From Heterostelium multicystogenum (Eukaryota > Evosea > Eumycetozoa > Acytosteliales > Acytosteliaceae), in contig RCNN01000512.1 in the NCBI GenBank assembly GCA_003667245.1, forward strand, positions 1 to 64,000: 64,000 bases of DNA, read 5' to 3'. The notes under the pieces were generated by a model. It made no database searches, had not been told where the DNA came from, and saw nothing but the letters and a program-made list of their open reading frames with translations. The position numbers were made by a program, and so were the translations under genes. Below, one piece after another: positions 35,127-47,228 of this stretch (positions are counted from its first letter, which is position 1; every line of letters starts with the position of its first letter).

Positions 35127-36053
35127 TATTATATATAAGTTGTTGTAGTAGCAGCAGCAGAAAACACGACCGACCGAATTCACTCGCATTTCTCACAACA
35201 AATCGATTCAATCGTGTCTTGAAAAATATTGAAAATCAAAAAATATAAAAAGGCCTTAATATCTATTCAAACATAACCAACATGATGAAAGAATAAAGAA
35301 AAACTCATAATCTCTGATATATCACTCCCAATATTTAGCATTTATAACCGTAATGACTGTTATTCTTTATTTTGTTAATGCGCACCTCTATTCGTTGGTT
35401 AGCATCTCTTGTGTGATGTTGACATAGAGTGGATTGTGAGAGTTGGATTCTCTTGTGGTATATTTCTAATACAAGGAGGATTAGAAATAGATTGGATTGA
35501 GTACCTTATTTGATTACAAAAGGTGGACACCATCGATTTGAATATTAGGCATGAGTCTTTATGTTTATCCGTTAAGTTCATTCTGACTATCTGATAGTCG
35601 ATACACGACTGATCCAGGAATATCTTCTCCTACTGAATCCTCTGCTTAGCTCAAATGCACTTCTAACGCTGTGTTCTTTTAAATGAGTGATGAATAGAGT
35701 TGATGCATTATCTCAGAGCGTAGGTGATAGTTTCTTGAGATCTTGTATTAGAATTAATATTGATATGTTATAATGTCTACTAATGAGTACCGATCTTGAA
35801 GATCAACTGTTGGACAGAGAACTAATAGCTTATTAAATGAATAATAATTATTGTGAATGATTAGTTTAAGTAGATGCGTGGTCTAATACCTGTATCTCTC
35901 ATATAGGTGGTAACATTTCCCCGAATCATTAAAGATGTTTTACAATAAAGGGATTACCGACTTTTCAGAAAATGATAGGGTTTATATTAATTCTTTATTT
36001 CAAGTCTCAAATTTATATTTAACAAACTCACTCACATAAACAAAAATAACAAC
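35127..36053. other. intergenic block with GC-richer non-coding part
   Basis: About 35380-35990 is clearly less AT-rich than other spacers but has stops in all frames and no protein motif. It begins after a short repeat shared with the 3' flank of the Fic gene. It might be a non-coding RNA, an old element fragment or a decayed gene. Confidence 0.4.
35307..35355 (+). repeat. direct repeat copy A flanking Fic gene
   Basis: Aligns without gaps to 37244-37292 with about 42 of 48 bases identical, including the exact core TATATCACTCCCAATATTTA. Confidence 0.9.
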
Positions 36054-37202
36054 ATGTTAAAGTACACTCACCATACATTCTCTCCATATCGATTAATTTC
36101 TTCAGAGAAAGGATTAGGTCCCATATCACGTATATATTTAAAATACTTCCCAACCTCATTTGCAGGTAGTCCTTTTATCGTAGACAAACCATACTATGGA
36201 TCTATACAATCTCGAAAAAAATTACTCAAACAAATATATTCACAACATCTTCGACATCTACAAAATGAAATGGAAAGGGAAAAGTTATTGAAGAGCGGAA
36301 CACTGTGGTCACAGTATTTCAACCCATTTGATTTATCAAAAGAAAGAAAGTGGTGTGAACATAATCAAGAGATTCTCCAAACCATTGATGAAATCTCTCA
36401 CAACATCTATGACAATTTCGACTGTGAAAAAGAGTTGAATTGTGCTCTGTCTCACCAGTCTGTTCAAATTGAAGGATATAAATTGGAAATTGGTGACAGT
36501 CAATCAATCTATCAAACTATGATGCCATTGGTTCAGTCCAACCCATCAATCAAAATTAATGATATTGTAAACGGTGTGGTATCAGTTTGTAAGTCACTCT
36601 ATAACAAAAAACCAGATGTTGGTATGTTCTGCAGAAATATTTTGGCTCAAAACTTATTTGACAACCTCGTGGGACCATTTACAGAAGATAATATCTTTAG
36701 TGCACACAGATTGATGGTGAATGATGAAGAAAATATGGGTTTAACAATTGGTAAAGAATCTGCAGTCTCTAAGGCCGGAGAATACCGAAAGAGGCCCATT
36801 CAATCTTATGGCAAGCCAAACACTATCTATCCATACCATTATGAAGTTCCAGCATTAATGAAACAATTGCTCGATCTAAAAAATAGAGAGTTACAAAATT
36901 CATCTATTCATCCTGTGGTATTTGCACTCAAGTTTTACAACATGTTCGAACATATCCATCCTTTTCATGATGGAAATGGGAGAATAGGAAGATTATTAAT
37001 GTATTTAATGCTAAAAGAATCACGTCACATTCCTCCATACTACCGAAAATTAAACATAGATCAATATATCCATCAACTTTACCAAATGGACAAGGGATAT
37101 CCAGAGGAATTTTTGACTATGTCCGTAAATATGATGTATGCCACACTTTTAGATATTGTTGAAGAAGATATACCCGGAATTCCTAAGACATTGGATAACT
37201 AA
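36054..37202 (+). CDS. Fic domain protein (AMP-transferase type)
   Basis: A single uninterrupted exon of 382 codons. The Fic catalytic motif HPFHDGNGRIGR lies at about 36957-36995, and a (S/T)xxxE(G/N) inhibitory motif, SVQIEG, at 36459-36476 lies N-terminal to it. This is a class II Fic arrangement, as in human FICD, in which the Glu blocks ATP until relieved. Fic enzymes usually AMPylate Ser/Thr/Tyr of target proteins. The region before the motif is helical and charged. The N-terminus (KYTHHTFSPYRLISSEK) has no clear signal peptide or membrane helix, though it could be a weak mitochondrial presequence. Unlike most neighbours it needs no frame correction and has no intron. Target unknown. 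Confidence 0.92.
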   Translation: MLKYTHHTFSPYRLISSEKGLGPISRIYLKYFPTSFAGSPFIVDKPYYGSIQSRKKLLKQIYSQHLRHLQNEMEREKLLKSGTLWSQYFNPFDLSKERKWCEHNQEILQTIDEISHNIYDNFDCEKELNCALSHQSVQIEGYKLEIGDSQSIYQTMMPLVQSNPSIKINDIVNGVVSVCKSLYNKKPDVGMFCRNILAQNLFDNLVGPFTEDNIFSAHRLMVNDEENMGLTIGKESAVSKAGEYRKRPIQSYGKPNTIYPYHYEVPALMKQLLDLKNRELQNSSIHPVVFALKFYNMFEHIHPFHDGNGRIGRLLMYLMLKESRHIPPYYRKLNIDQYIHQLYQMDKGYPEEFLTMSVNMMYATLLDIVEEDIPGIPKTLDN

Positions 37203-37243
37203 AGTATTCACAAATCTACTCTTTAATTCTCACTATATAACTC

Positions 37244-37292
37244 TTAATCTCTTTTATATCACTCCCAATATTTACCATTTTTAATCCTAATG
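37244..37292 (+). repeat. direct repeat copy B flanking Fic gene
   Basis: Partner of 35307-35355, starting 42 bp after the Fic stop codon, same orientation. Confidence 0.9.
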
Positions 37293-37548
37293 GTTCCCAA
37301 ATTAAGATCCTATTAAACTTGTTCGGAATTGCTATACCAGTAAAATTTCTAAAATTTAAAAAAATTTCCAAGTTACACATTAAACTTCAGATACACTGAG
37401 CTAAAATTAAAATTCCTAGAATTATTTTGTTTTTTCGTTGATTACCGCTAAATTTTTAAATTTTTTTCGTTTGGTATCATTCCAACAAGCACAACAAACA
37501 GAGAATCATACTCTAATCAATTATTCTATCTATGTTAACATATTAAAT

Positions 37549-40500
37549 ATGAATAACAATAATATCAATATTGATCAAGATAAAATTGAGGAATTCGATG
37601 GAACTACTGTAGAGCTTGGAAATATTGCTGCCACAAGACCAAAGAGAATTATTAAACAAATAGATAGATACTCAAACTATGTAACGCATAATAGCAAACT
37701 CACATTTGATGATATCAACCGACGAGAGTGAGAATGATATAGAACTGTCAGGCAGTGACAGTGATTGGGGCGAAAGTGAAAGTGATTTTGATGAATCGAC
37801 ACATTCCAAACAATCGAAATCAAAGAAAAACAAACAGAATTCAAATAGTAGTAGTAACACAACTGATAGTGAGATCGATTATGTTTCAGAGACTGATTTA
37901 GAGAGTCTCCTATGAAAAAAAAGAAAAAGCTGTCACTCTCTGAATCAAAAAAGAGCAAGGATCCAAATTCAACCAATCGAAACACCAAATCAACTGCTGT
38001 CGTCAATGCTAAATCATTCAAGAAGACTCCAAATCAAGAGAAATCAGTTCAAACAACCTTGGATACCACTGTATGGACATCTAAACCACTAAAGTCATTC
38101 AACTCTACGAGCAACATTGGCGATCGTAATTTCTCACCAATCAAGACTGGTCCAACTTTTGCAACCAATTCAAAAACAAGATTGGCCAACCTCAAGGCCA
38201 AAATACCAGAAAATAACAATAGCAACAACAGCAACAACAACAACAATAAGAATACAGATTTCTTCCAACAATTCCTATTTAAACCAAAACCAAAGGAAAT
38301 CGATCTTTTGGACGATGATCAACCCAAACCAATTTCAAAATCAAAACTCTGCTTCAAAGATAACAGATACTAGCCTTACCAAGACCTCTCCAGTAAAACT
38401 GGAGATCAACAACAAGAATTCAGTAAACTTAGACGAAAATGATGATAGTGCAGACAAGAAAGAGAAATTGGAGAAAACTAATGATGACGAGGAGGAAGAT
38501 GAAGATATACCTATTGTTAACATGAAGAGAATGCATAGAGATTCAAGACCACTGTTTCCTACATTGCCAACCACCCCAACTAAAAGAGAGAATAACATAT
38601 CGCATCAAGTGGTTACAGTTGACTTGAATGAAATATTGAATGCTGATGATGAATCTACTGAAGATGAACTACCTTCACTTATTAAATTAAGAACCAACAA
38701 CTCTATATCAATAGATATTGAAGATAACGAGTCAACGCAAGATGAGAAAGATATAGTGAACGAAGAGGAGGAAGAAGAAGAAGAAATAGAATCACTGATG
38801 AAATCCTATGATGTGGACGATGAAGATGAAGAAACTTCACAACTTGATAAGCTTATTAAGGCGTGTGAACTTTTCTCCAAGAGAATGTTGGAAATACTTT
38901 CCAGCCTTCAAGACAACAAAGAAAGCACAGAGTCAACTGTCTTATCGAAACCCAGTAGAAAGCCAATTAATCAACCGAGCATCATTAAGAAACAAATGAG
39001 ATCTTACCAACTTATTGGATTAAATTGGATGGCCATTTTATATCAGGAGAAAATTAGTGGTATCTTGGCAGACGAGAGTAAGTATCCTTATTAAATTAGT
39101 ACTACGATTCAAAGTTATTTACAAAACACTGTTAAATTATAGTGGGTCTTGGTAAGACTGTACAATCTATATCACTACTTGCACATATATACGAGAAGCA
39201 TAAGGATACTGGTCCACATTTAATTATTGTACCAGCAACAAGTATGTAAAATTGATCTCAATTCAACCAAATATCATAATTACTAAATACTACAAAAGCC
39301 TATAGCAATTGGAAAAGAGAATTGGAAATGTGGTGCCCAACACTCATTATTTTTAGCTACTACGGAACCGCAAAAGAGAGAGAAGCAATGCGTTATTCAT
39401 TAAGAAAGATGAAGCCTGGTGTTGACTTTAATATCATTATAACAACTTACAATATTTTATTCTCACAAATAGATAGAGGGTAAGGATTATTTCATTATGA
39501 TATCTAATGTTTAAAATCTAATAACAGCATATAGATTTTTAAAGAGATATGAGTATTCCTATCAAGTATTGGACGAAGCCCAAAATAAAAAGAATAGTGA
39601 TTCCAAAAGATATAAGAATCTATTTAAAATTACAGTATGTTTATATTTAATTTAGAATATGTATTCCATATATTAACAATCATTCCACAGGCAAGACATA
39701 GACTTCTTTTAACAGGTACACCTTTACAGAATAATATTCAAGAGCTTTGGTCATTGTTGAATTTCATTATGCCTCATATCTTTGGAAAGATTAAGAATAA
39801 TGCTATGTTGGAGGAATTGTTGTCCCATGCAGAGGGTAATGCTGCCATCATTTCGAGAATGAAGAAAATTCTCTCACCATTCTTCTTGAGAAGATTGAAA
39901 TCAGAGGTTTCTTTAGAACTGAAGCCAAAGGTTGAATCTATTGATCGTTGCAAATTTACGGAAGCTCAGGGTAAATTCTATGCCGACTTGATTGCAAAGA
40001 GTAAGGAGCAATTAGAAACAAGACTGGAGCTAAAGAAAGAAGCAAAGGAAGAAAAAGACAAAGCAAAGCAAGCAAAAGAGAGGTCAAGGAAAAGAAAATC
40101 ATCGGCAAGTGAGGAAAACGATGACGATGAGGAGCTCATTGATCTAGATGAAAATTTGGATGGAGATGCAAAGAAAGGAAAGAAAACTAAAGCATTGACT
40201 AAAAATCAGTTGATGACAAATCTGTTAATGGAACTCCGAAAGATAAGCAATCATCCGCTGTTGTGTAAGAACTTCTATTACACTGAGGATCAAGTTAATT
40301 CAATCAAACAGATTCTAAGAAAGAATGATGAAGAATTCATGGGGTACTCAATGGATGAGATGGATGAGATTTTCATGGACTACTCAGACTTTGATATTCA
40401 CTACATTGCAAAAAAACCAATCACGAAACCTCTTGGAGAAATTCATTATCCCCGATACATTCATTGTGGATTGCTCAACCAAATGCCAAAAGCTAAATGA

Positions 40501-41111
40501 ACTTATACTGGCAGAGACAAAGAAAGGAAATAAGATTTTGGTCTTCTCGATGATGACAAAGGTGTTGGACATACTTGAAGCTGTTCTCATGATGCAAGAT
40601 ATCTCTTTTTGTAGGTTAGACGGTACCACACCAGTCAATGATAGACAAGATATCATTGATATGTTTAGCAGTGATGAAACAATCCCAGTTATGCTTCTTT
40701 TCTACACTGGCAGGTGGTTTGGGTATTAATCTGACTTGTGCAAATGTAGTCATCTTTTATGATATCTCGTTCAATCCACAAGTAGAGAGACAAGCTGAAG
40801 ACAGAGCACACCGACTTGGACAAGAAAAGACTGTCTATATTCATAGGATAATTGTTGATGACTCTGTTGACAACAGTATCTTAGAGATGTCCACCAACAA
40901 GAAAGAACTCAATGACTCAATGCTTGAAGAAGGTTCATACACAGCTGCAAATGATAGCAATTCAAAATTAGAATCCAAAAAAGATTGTAAAATTGCTAAC
41001 CTCTATTTTAGCTTGACAATAAATGTTTTTTTTGTTTTTTTGCTGTTCACCAATCCAGCAAACATCATTCTCACCCAAAAAAGTCATTGTCAATTTTTGA
41101 CTTTTTTTTAA
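37549..41111 (+). CDS. SNF2-family chromatin remodelling ATPase (SMARCAD1/Fun30-like)
   Basis: The N-terminal third is acidic, Ser/Asn/Lys-rich and low-complexity. The ATPase begins at [12 protein letters not shown], then [15 protein letters not shown] (Walker A), IVPATT, the DEAQ box at about 39572, [36 protein letters not shown], a Lys-rich insert, then the helicase C lobe ([61 protein letters not shown]). [16 protein letters not shown] and the short insert favour Fun30/SMARCAD1 over INO80 or SWR1, but this is not certain. Introns are 39078-39142, 39242-39298, 39480-39534 and 39635-39690. Frame changes occur near 37715, 37915, 38300, 40435 and 40700. The open frame to 41111 is probably overlong; a one-base change near 40980 gives [12 protein letters not shown] and a stop near 41016. 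Confidence 0.82.
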
Positions 41112-41218
41112 TTTTAATTTTAATTTTATTATTTAAATGATCAACCCAATGCAATTTAAATTAAATATGTTAGTTCAAATCATTTATATTCTATTTTGAA
41201 TACATATAAATTTTAAAA

Positions 41219-41571
41219 ATGTCAGTTATTAGATTAGTACTATGTTCATTCTATGCTGTTTTTGTCACATTGTTGTCAGCAGCAACTCTTAATTTAACAG
41301 TAATTGGTTGGAATCACTTGGTTGAGGTTAGTATTTTGAAAGAATACAAATTGTCCACATTTAATTAACTCTGATTACAATTGAATGGAAATATTAGTTA
41401 TCAAAGCCACATATCGATCCTAAATTGTTGGCAATTCCTGCAACCTTATCAGCATTCAACTTAACTCATATTCTTTTATTTGCCATTGTCATGGTACTTC
41501 TCGCTACAAGCAGCAAATTAAGTTCAGTTCAAGCTCCAACTCCAGTTACATATGCAAAGAAGTCAAACTAA
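41219..41571 (+). CDS. small predicted two-span membrane protein
   Basis: Exons 41219-41326 and 41398-41571, joined in phase 0 (GTTAGT donor, ATTAG acceptor), give 93 residues. It starts MSVIRLVLCSFYAVFVTLLS, a signal peptide or first span. NLTVIGWNHLVE, SKPHIDPKLLAIPATLSAFN and a second hydrophobic segment (ILLFAIVMVLLA) follow, then a short polar tail. The frame is clean, the intron is typical, and the leader is a TTTTAAAAATG context usual for this genome. I do not recognise the family. It lies between the SNF2 gene and the convergent pseudouridine enzyme gene. Confidence 0.7.
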
Positions 41572-41653
41572 ATAAACTAAAACAAATATTTAATAATAGC
41601 ACCATGTTTGGAATAAGTCTTTTGAATATATTAAAATTTGCTCGCTATTTATT

Positions 41654-43900
41654 TTATTGGGAATTAATATAATTCAGACTAATTAATTGGGAGACTGGAT
41701 CGGTTGATAAAAGAGTTGCTCTAGCACACTTAGTTCCTATCTCCATTGATTGCTCCAATGATTTACCTTTGATGATCGACCAGATGATGCATCCTACCAT
41801 TGAGTCACCAGCACCAGTTACATCGACCACGTCGTTGTCCTTAAAATTAGGAGCCTCAAAAATGTCTACTTTCGAGGGAACCTGTTGATTTATTCAACCA
41901 GAAAACAAACACTCCATTTTTTCCAAACTTGACATACAATGTTTGGAACCCAGACTTTAATAAAATCTTTGAGTTCATCTCGATTGACTCGTTGGATTTA
42001 TCTTTAAAGTTACTCTTTTCCTCTTCCTTACAGAGCTGATAGACTTCATCTGAATTGGTTGTTCGACTGCAAATAGTCTTTGACATCTCCAGGAGCTCAT
42101 CTACATTTGGTGAACTGTATGTAATCATTGTGACGATATCGACACCTAATTTCTCGGATGCCAACAATGGAATTTTCGATTTGGGAACAGATGTTGGTTC
42201 GAAAAACATTGGAATTTTAGAGCTCTTTGCAATGTTGGCTAATGATACCATTGTGTCGAGAGGAATATTTGCATCAAAAACTATTATTTTACTTTGTGAA
42301 ATTTCATTCTTATATTGTGCTACAAAGTCGGGAGTAATCTTTTTGAATATGTCCATGATCGATATAGCAACTTCCAAATCACCATTTTCATTCATGATTG
42401 CATTGTAGGTTGCTGTAGTCGATCCAACTACTTGCTTGATACCCTTTGTAGAGATATTTAGAGATTTAAAATGATCTAGAATGATTTTCGATTGAACATC
42501 ATCACCGACCATGCTAATAAATAATGTTTCTAAATGTAGTCTGCTGGCGACCTCTGCTACATTTTTACCAACACCACCAACTTTAATATTCATAGTACCT
42601 GGATTTGATGTCTTCATTTGTAAAGCATTATGTGGATGCGAGATTAAATCAATTACTGTACCACCAACAACTGTTATCTCAAAGGGATTTCTGTTAAGGT
42701 TTGGTAAAATTGGAACATTACTCTTTGTATCTGTAGATACTTGTATATTATTCTGCAATTTAGTTAATGCTATTGCAATCAATGATCCAACTCTGGCGTT
42801 CTCCTTTATCAAATTAATATCTATATGAAAAATGTTAGGCATGGATCATGAAACTAACTGATCTGAAATACTTGCTTGAATCCAACGACTGGCCACCAGT
42901 CAACTCATTTACTCTCTTTAATAGGAATGGAGTAATTTCTTTACCAGATATTTTTTGCTGCTCTGCTTCTTCAATTGCTTGAGAAATAGATTTATCAATA
43001 TCAAACTGTTGATCGATATGTGTTTGGTACTGCAATGACGATACCGCTGTTGAGTTTTAGTTTACTATTGGCCTGAATAACTGATGCACACTCTAAATAA
43101 GTATCCAATCTAATTGGTGTTTTAAATGAACTAGTTGGAGTAAAGAATGATGGGAAATAGTCTGATCCAAAAGTGATCACGGTCACACCCTGAGTCTCAA
43201 GATATTCGAGTGTTTTTCCAATATCTAAAATAGATTTGACACCAGCTGAAATGATAGTGATTTCAGTTCTACCAAGCTCCGTCAAGTCTGCTGAGATGTC
43301 GAATGATTCCTCAGCACCTCTATGTACACCTCCAAGTCCTCCAGTAACAAATATCTTGATTCCAACGAGATTGGCAATAAAAGTAGTTGCAGATACCGTG
43401 GTTGATCCGGTACCTTTTTTGACCCAATACGACAGCAAGATCTCGTCTCGAAGTCTTGATGGCTGATTTTCCGACAGTTGCCAAATAATTAAGCTCTGAT
43501 GCACTCATTCCTACTCTAACTGTACCATTTATCAAAGCAATTGTTGCAGGAACAACACCATATCCACGTATAATATTTTCTACTTCGACTGCGGTTTCAT
43601 ACTATTCATTCAATAAGTTAGCAAAAGTGTAGTAATTTAAAGTAATGATGGCTACATGCATTTTGAGGATATGGCATCCCGTGTGAAATGATGGTTGACT
43701 CTAATGCAACAATGGGAAGTCCCACGATGCAGAGCATCTTTGACCTCTTCACTCAATACAATAAACGATTCCAAGTGATGGCTATGGGAAGAAGAATAAG
43801 AGTGATGACTTAAGGTAGATAGAGAAGGTATTCCATAGAGCAACCTATAAATCAATACCAATAGGAATCCTATTGACATATATTTAATTGTATCCGACAT
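41654..43900 (-). CDS. pseudouridine-5'-phosphate glycosidase / pseudouridine kinase fusion
   Basis: Bifunctional catabolic enzyme. The N-terminal half is PsuG (IndA) type: [16 protein letters not shown] near 43660-43700, [36 protein letters not shown] then [20 protein letters not shown], and [17 protein letters not shown]. It splits pseudouridine 5'-phosphate to uracil and ribose 5-phosphate. The C-terminal half is a PfkB kinase: [29 protein letters not shown] and the catalytic [12 protein letters not shown] near 41800, presumed to phosphorylate pseudouridine. The two halves are fused as in several other eukaryotes. The N-terminus ([18 protein letters not shown]) is hydrophobic, a possible membrane anchor or targeting signal. 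At least one intron lies near 43590-43640. Frame changes occur near 43715, 43035, 42850 and 41880. Confidence 0.88.
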
Positions 43901-44098
43901 CTTAATTGATTGCGATAGTTAATAGATTTAAAGTGTTAAAAACGAAACATCTTGATCAGTGCATGAAGTGGAACTTTAAAAAAAATGTGAACACAACTTT
44001 TACAGGTTTGATGAAACCACCAAAAATTACTCATTATTTTGTTGTAATATAAAGTTCAGATATATATATAATATATTAAATAGTAGTAGTATTTCTAA
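43901..44098. other. divergent promoter region
   Basis: Short AT-rich spacer between divergent genes. No distinctive motif. Confidence 0.5.
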
Positions 44099-45381
44099 AT
44101 GAGTCATCTAATAGATTCCTACAAACTGATATCAAATAAACTAAAGAAAAAGTATGTATCTTCCCAAATGTGAAACCAACAACAACTACAACAACAAATG
44201 TTAATACCGATTGTCACCGTAGAAAGTTTCCTCTAAGAAAACCAAACTATTCAGAGGCTATAGATCAATATGCACAGATTATGAACTCATTTAAGAGAGA
44301 GGGCAACTTGATGTATGCTGCATTCTGTTGTCTCTCAATTGGTAGGTGTGAACAAGCAATAAAGAACTCCTCTTCCGCTGAAGCATCTTGCTTTATAGAC
44401 TCTGGTAAGACAAAACATCACCTGAACTACTATTGTACCCATTGTCACAATACAGCCACTTACAAATTTGGTTGCTTTGAAAACAGGTTATTTAATATGG
44501 GAAAATGAAATCAAGGCATTTGATAATGATTATATTAGTTTTGAAGAGAATGTAACGGAAGCAATCAATTGCTATCTATTGGCGATAAAAGTAACTACTA
44601 TACAACAGATTCCAATAGATATTTGCTAACATGTATCGATGGCTTCTTTTACATGACAGATATATCAAAATTATAAAAGATTCAGTATCATGGGCACACT
44701 CTTCTTTGAGTTGGCAACCATACTGAAAAAGCTACGGAAATATGAAGAAAGTGCAGAGTATTTCAATAAAGCTGCTGAGATTATGAGAACAGAGTCACCT
44801 ATCACTGCAATCAACTCTCTGAAAGAAGCAATTCAGTGTAAGATATTAGAGTCTGATTATAAAGGTGCATGCGATCTTTTAGATATTATCGTTACCATTG
44901 CATCAGAATCGATGCCACAAGAAAACCGTTTGAACCAAACAATCATGACAAATCACGAACTCTATGAAAATCACAGAGTACCCTCATCAATTAGTCTCTC
45001 TCTCTACCCATATGCATTGATTAGAGGCACGTGTTTCACTCATACTCCTCTATATTCTTCAAGACTCGTTTTTAAAATCGCAATCACATCTTGGTAAATT
45101 GGTGAATGATATCAATGACAATGAAGGACAATCGTCAGATCTAACGGATGAAACCATTGCTCTCTTGAACAATCTACTGGTATGTTAAATGTTATAAATC
45201 AATTATACCACTCAATACTAATGGATTGACTGACTGACTAATCGTTTGACTAATATAGATGGCCTGTGAAAGAAAGGAAATCAATGGACTACAAGCAATA
45301 CAAAGAGAACTGTGGAGCTCACTCACCGATTTACAAAATGATATATTACAGAGAATTTGGTGTGCTAATAAAATGCTTTGA
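44099..45381 (+). CDS. HAP40/F8A-like huntingtin-associated protein
   Basis: After splicing the protein starts MSHLIDSYKLISNKLKKK and reads FPLRKPNYSEAIDQYAQIM, which matches the conserved FLRKPN entry motif of F8A/HAP40. CCLSIGRCEQA follows, then a TPR-like helix pair (FFELATILKKLRKYEESAEY, CKILESDYKGACDLLDII). The C-terminus is LMACERKEINGLQAIQREL then WSSLTDLQNDILQRI, again like F8A. Introns are 44152-44222, 44405-44486, 44591-44659 and 45180-45258. They explain the Thr-rich stretch after 44170 as intronic. One frame change lies near 45030-45040. HAP40 forms a stable complex with huntingtin in animals; huntingtin is also present in Dictyostelium, so the partner should exist. Confidence 0.75.
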
Positions 45382-45510
45382 ATGATTTTTTTCATATTTT
45401 TTTATTGTGTGTTGGCACATTTCAAACAAAAAAAAGAAACGACCCATAGATTTTTTAAAGCCTTTGAATAAGTATTTAAATATAATAATAATAATAATAT
45501 AATATATAAG

Positions 45511-46193
45511 ATGGTATTTATTTATTAATTGATGATGGCTGTTAAGTTGAAAGACCAATGCTAATTTTGAACATCTGTCTGTTGGATAGATCCATTTCTT
45601 TTTAACTTTTAATAGACAAGGCAGAATAAGACTATCAAGATGGTACTCGACCTACACTCCCAAAGAAAAGAGCAGATTCATAAAGGAGGTTGTTGGAAAT
45701 GTATTGAGAAGAAGAGAAAAGGATTGTAATTTTATTATTTGGAAAAACTACACTTTGGTCTATAAGAGATATGCGAGTTTGTTCTTTTTAATGGCTATTG
45801 ATAACACTGACAATGAACTGATAACTTTAGAACTTATACATAGATATGGTATGTGTCATTACTTATTAGTCTTGTCATCGAACTAACACCCTTACTATTT
45901 GCAAACTAAAAAACAAAAGTTGTAATATTGGACAGTGTATTCGAAAATATATGTGAAATGGATTTAATTTATGATTTTGAAAAGGTAAGGAGCTGATATC
46001 ATTGGTCAATCACCGAGATCAAAGCATTAAGACTAACTCTAATTCTACTAGGCATACTGTTTACTGGATGAATATATAATGGGTGGTGAAATGCAAGAAT
46101 CAAGTTTGTTTGAGGTGATTACTTCGTTGACTGGTGGCGAAAAAATGGGAAAAAGCAATGATGATCAACGAAGCTATTGCCAACAATTTCTAG
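45511..46193 (+). CDS. ap1s1: AP-1 adaptor complex sigma subunit
   Basis: Small subunit of a clathrin adaptor. The reading is RQGRIRLSRWYSTYTPKEK, FIKEVVGNVLRR, LVYKRYASLFFLMAIDNTDN, ELITLELIHRYVVILDSVF, ENICEMDLIYDFEKAYCLLD, EYIMGGEMQESSLFEVI. The phrases VYKRYASL, ELITLELIHRYV and GGEMQESS place it with AP-1 rather than AP-2 or AP-4 sigma. Introns are 45849-45919 and 45985-46051, and one before about 45602. The first exon (ATG at 45511, MVFIY...) is weak because a stop follows unless a base is missing, so the start is provisional. One extra A near 46150-46155 affects the end; correcting it gives KAMMINEAIANNF and a stop at 46191-46193. Length is about 155 residues, normal. Confidence 0.85.
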
Positions 46194-47228
46194 AAATACA
46201 ATCCCTATAGTATGCCATTTAACAACTTCACATATCACAACACAATGATTTTGTTGTGCTTATTTTGTAAATCATAATCATTACTCTATGGATTTACCAA
46301 ACATAATAAATCTGTATAAATATTCTATATCTATTATATAAAACATTATCTTCAAATTATGATAACACTTTTTGAGTTCAGTCTAAAAAAACCAGAGCAA
46401 AACAATAACAAGAAATATAAAAAAGTCAAATACCTATTACACAACACTGGTTCATTACAGACAAACATTTAACTATTTCATTAATGTCTCTTTAATTCCA
46501 CCTTTTGCTATGTCTCTCCTGGTATGGGTGTGGGGGTGATTTCAAAACAATTTTTAATTAATTAATTAAATTCATTATTTTATTTATTTTTTATTAATTT
46601 GTTTTTTTTGCAAATATTAATAATTAATAATTTATTTTAAATACAAATTAATTTAGTAATCATTTTAAGATCTAGAGATATATATTTAAAATAACAAGAA
46701 CATTGCGCTGCAACAACACAACAACATATTATTATCATCTCAACCATATACTTAATAACGTGACCCTTAACAATTTATTATTTTAAATTTTTACAACAAA
46801 TTTCAACAAATTAAATCACTGCATAATTTATTTCTTTGATATTGGAGTATCAATTTTAGATAATAGAAAGTCAACGTGGATTTGAAGGTTTTATTTTTGT
46901 TTTCTTTGAAACTATATAAAAATACTCGTATCACCATTCCTATCAACACATCAGCAGCATCTTTTCTTTTCTTTATTCTTTAGAGGTTTCTCAAGTTTTT
47001 ACAATAATTTAAAACTTTTTACTTATAAATCAAACATTAAAACAAATAACAAGTAAAGAAAAATAAAGGCACTACTGCTAGCAACACAGCAATCAATCTT
47101 GGACAGACCACTCAGATAAAACCAGTTCAAACTAAATAGATTATATATGTGTCACAGAAATCGATAAATCCAGTACAAACTCAAAGTTTTGCAACAACAG
47201 CACTCCTCTGCAAATATCATTTAGCAAC
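46194..47228. other. AT-rich intergenic region
   Basis: No gene seen. It is presumed to hold the 3' end of AP-1 sigma and the leader and promoter of the next gene. Confidence 0.6.

Noticed and set aside
44170..44221. Thr-rich start MKPTTTTTTNVN of the HAP40-like protein
   Set aside because: Lies inside an intron with good GTATGT and TAG sites that joins MSHLID... to FPLRKPN.
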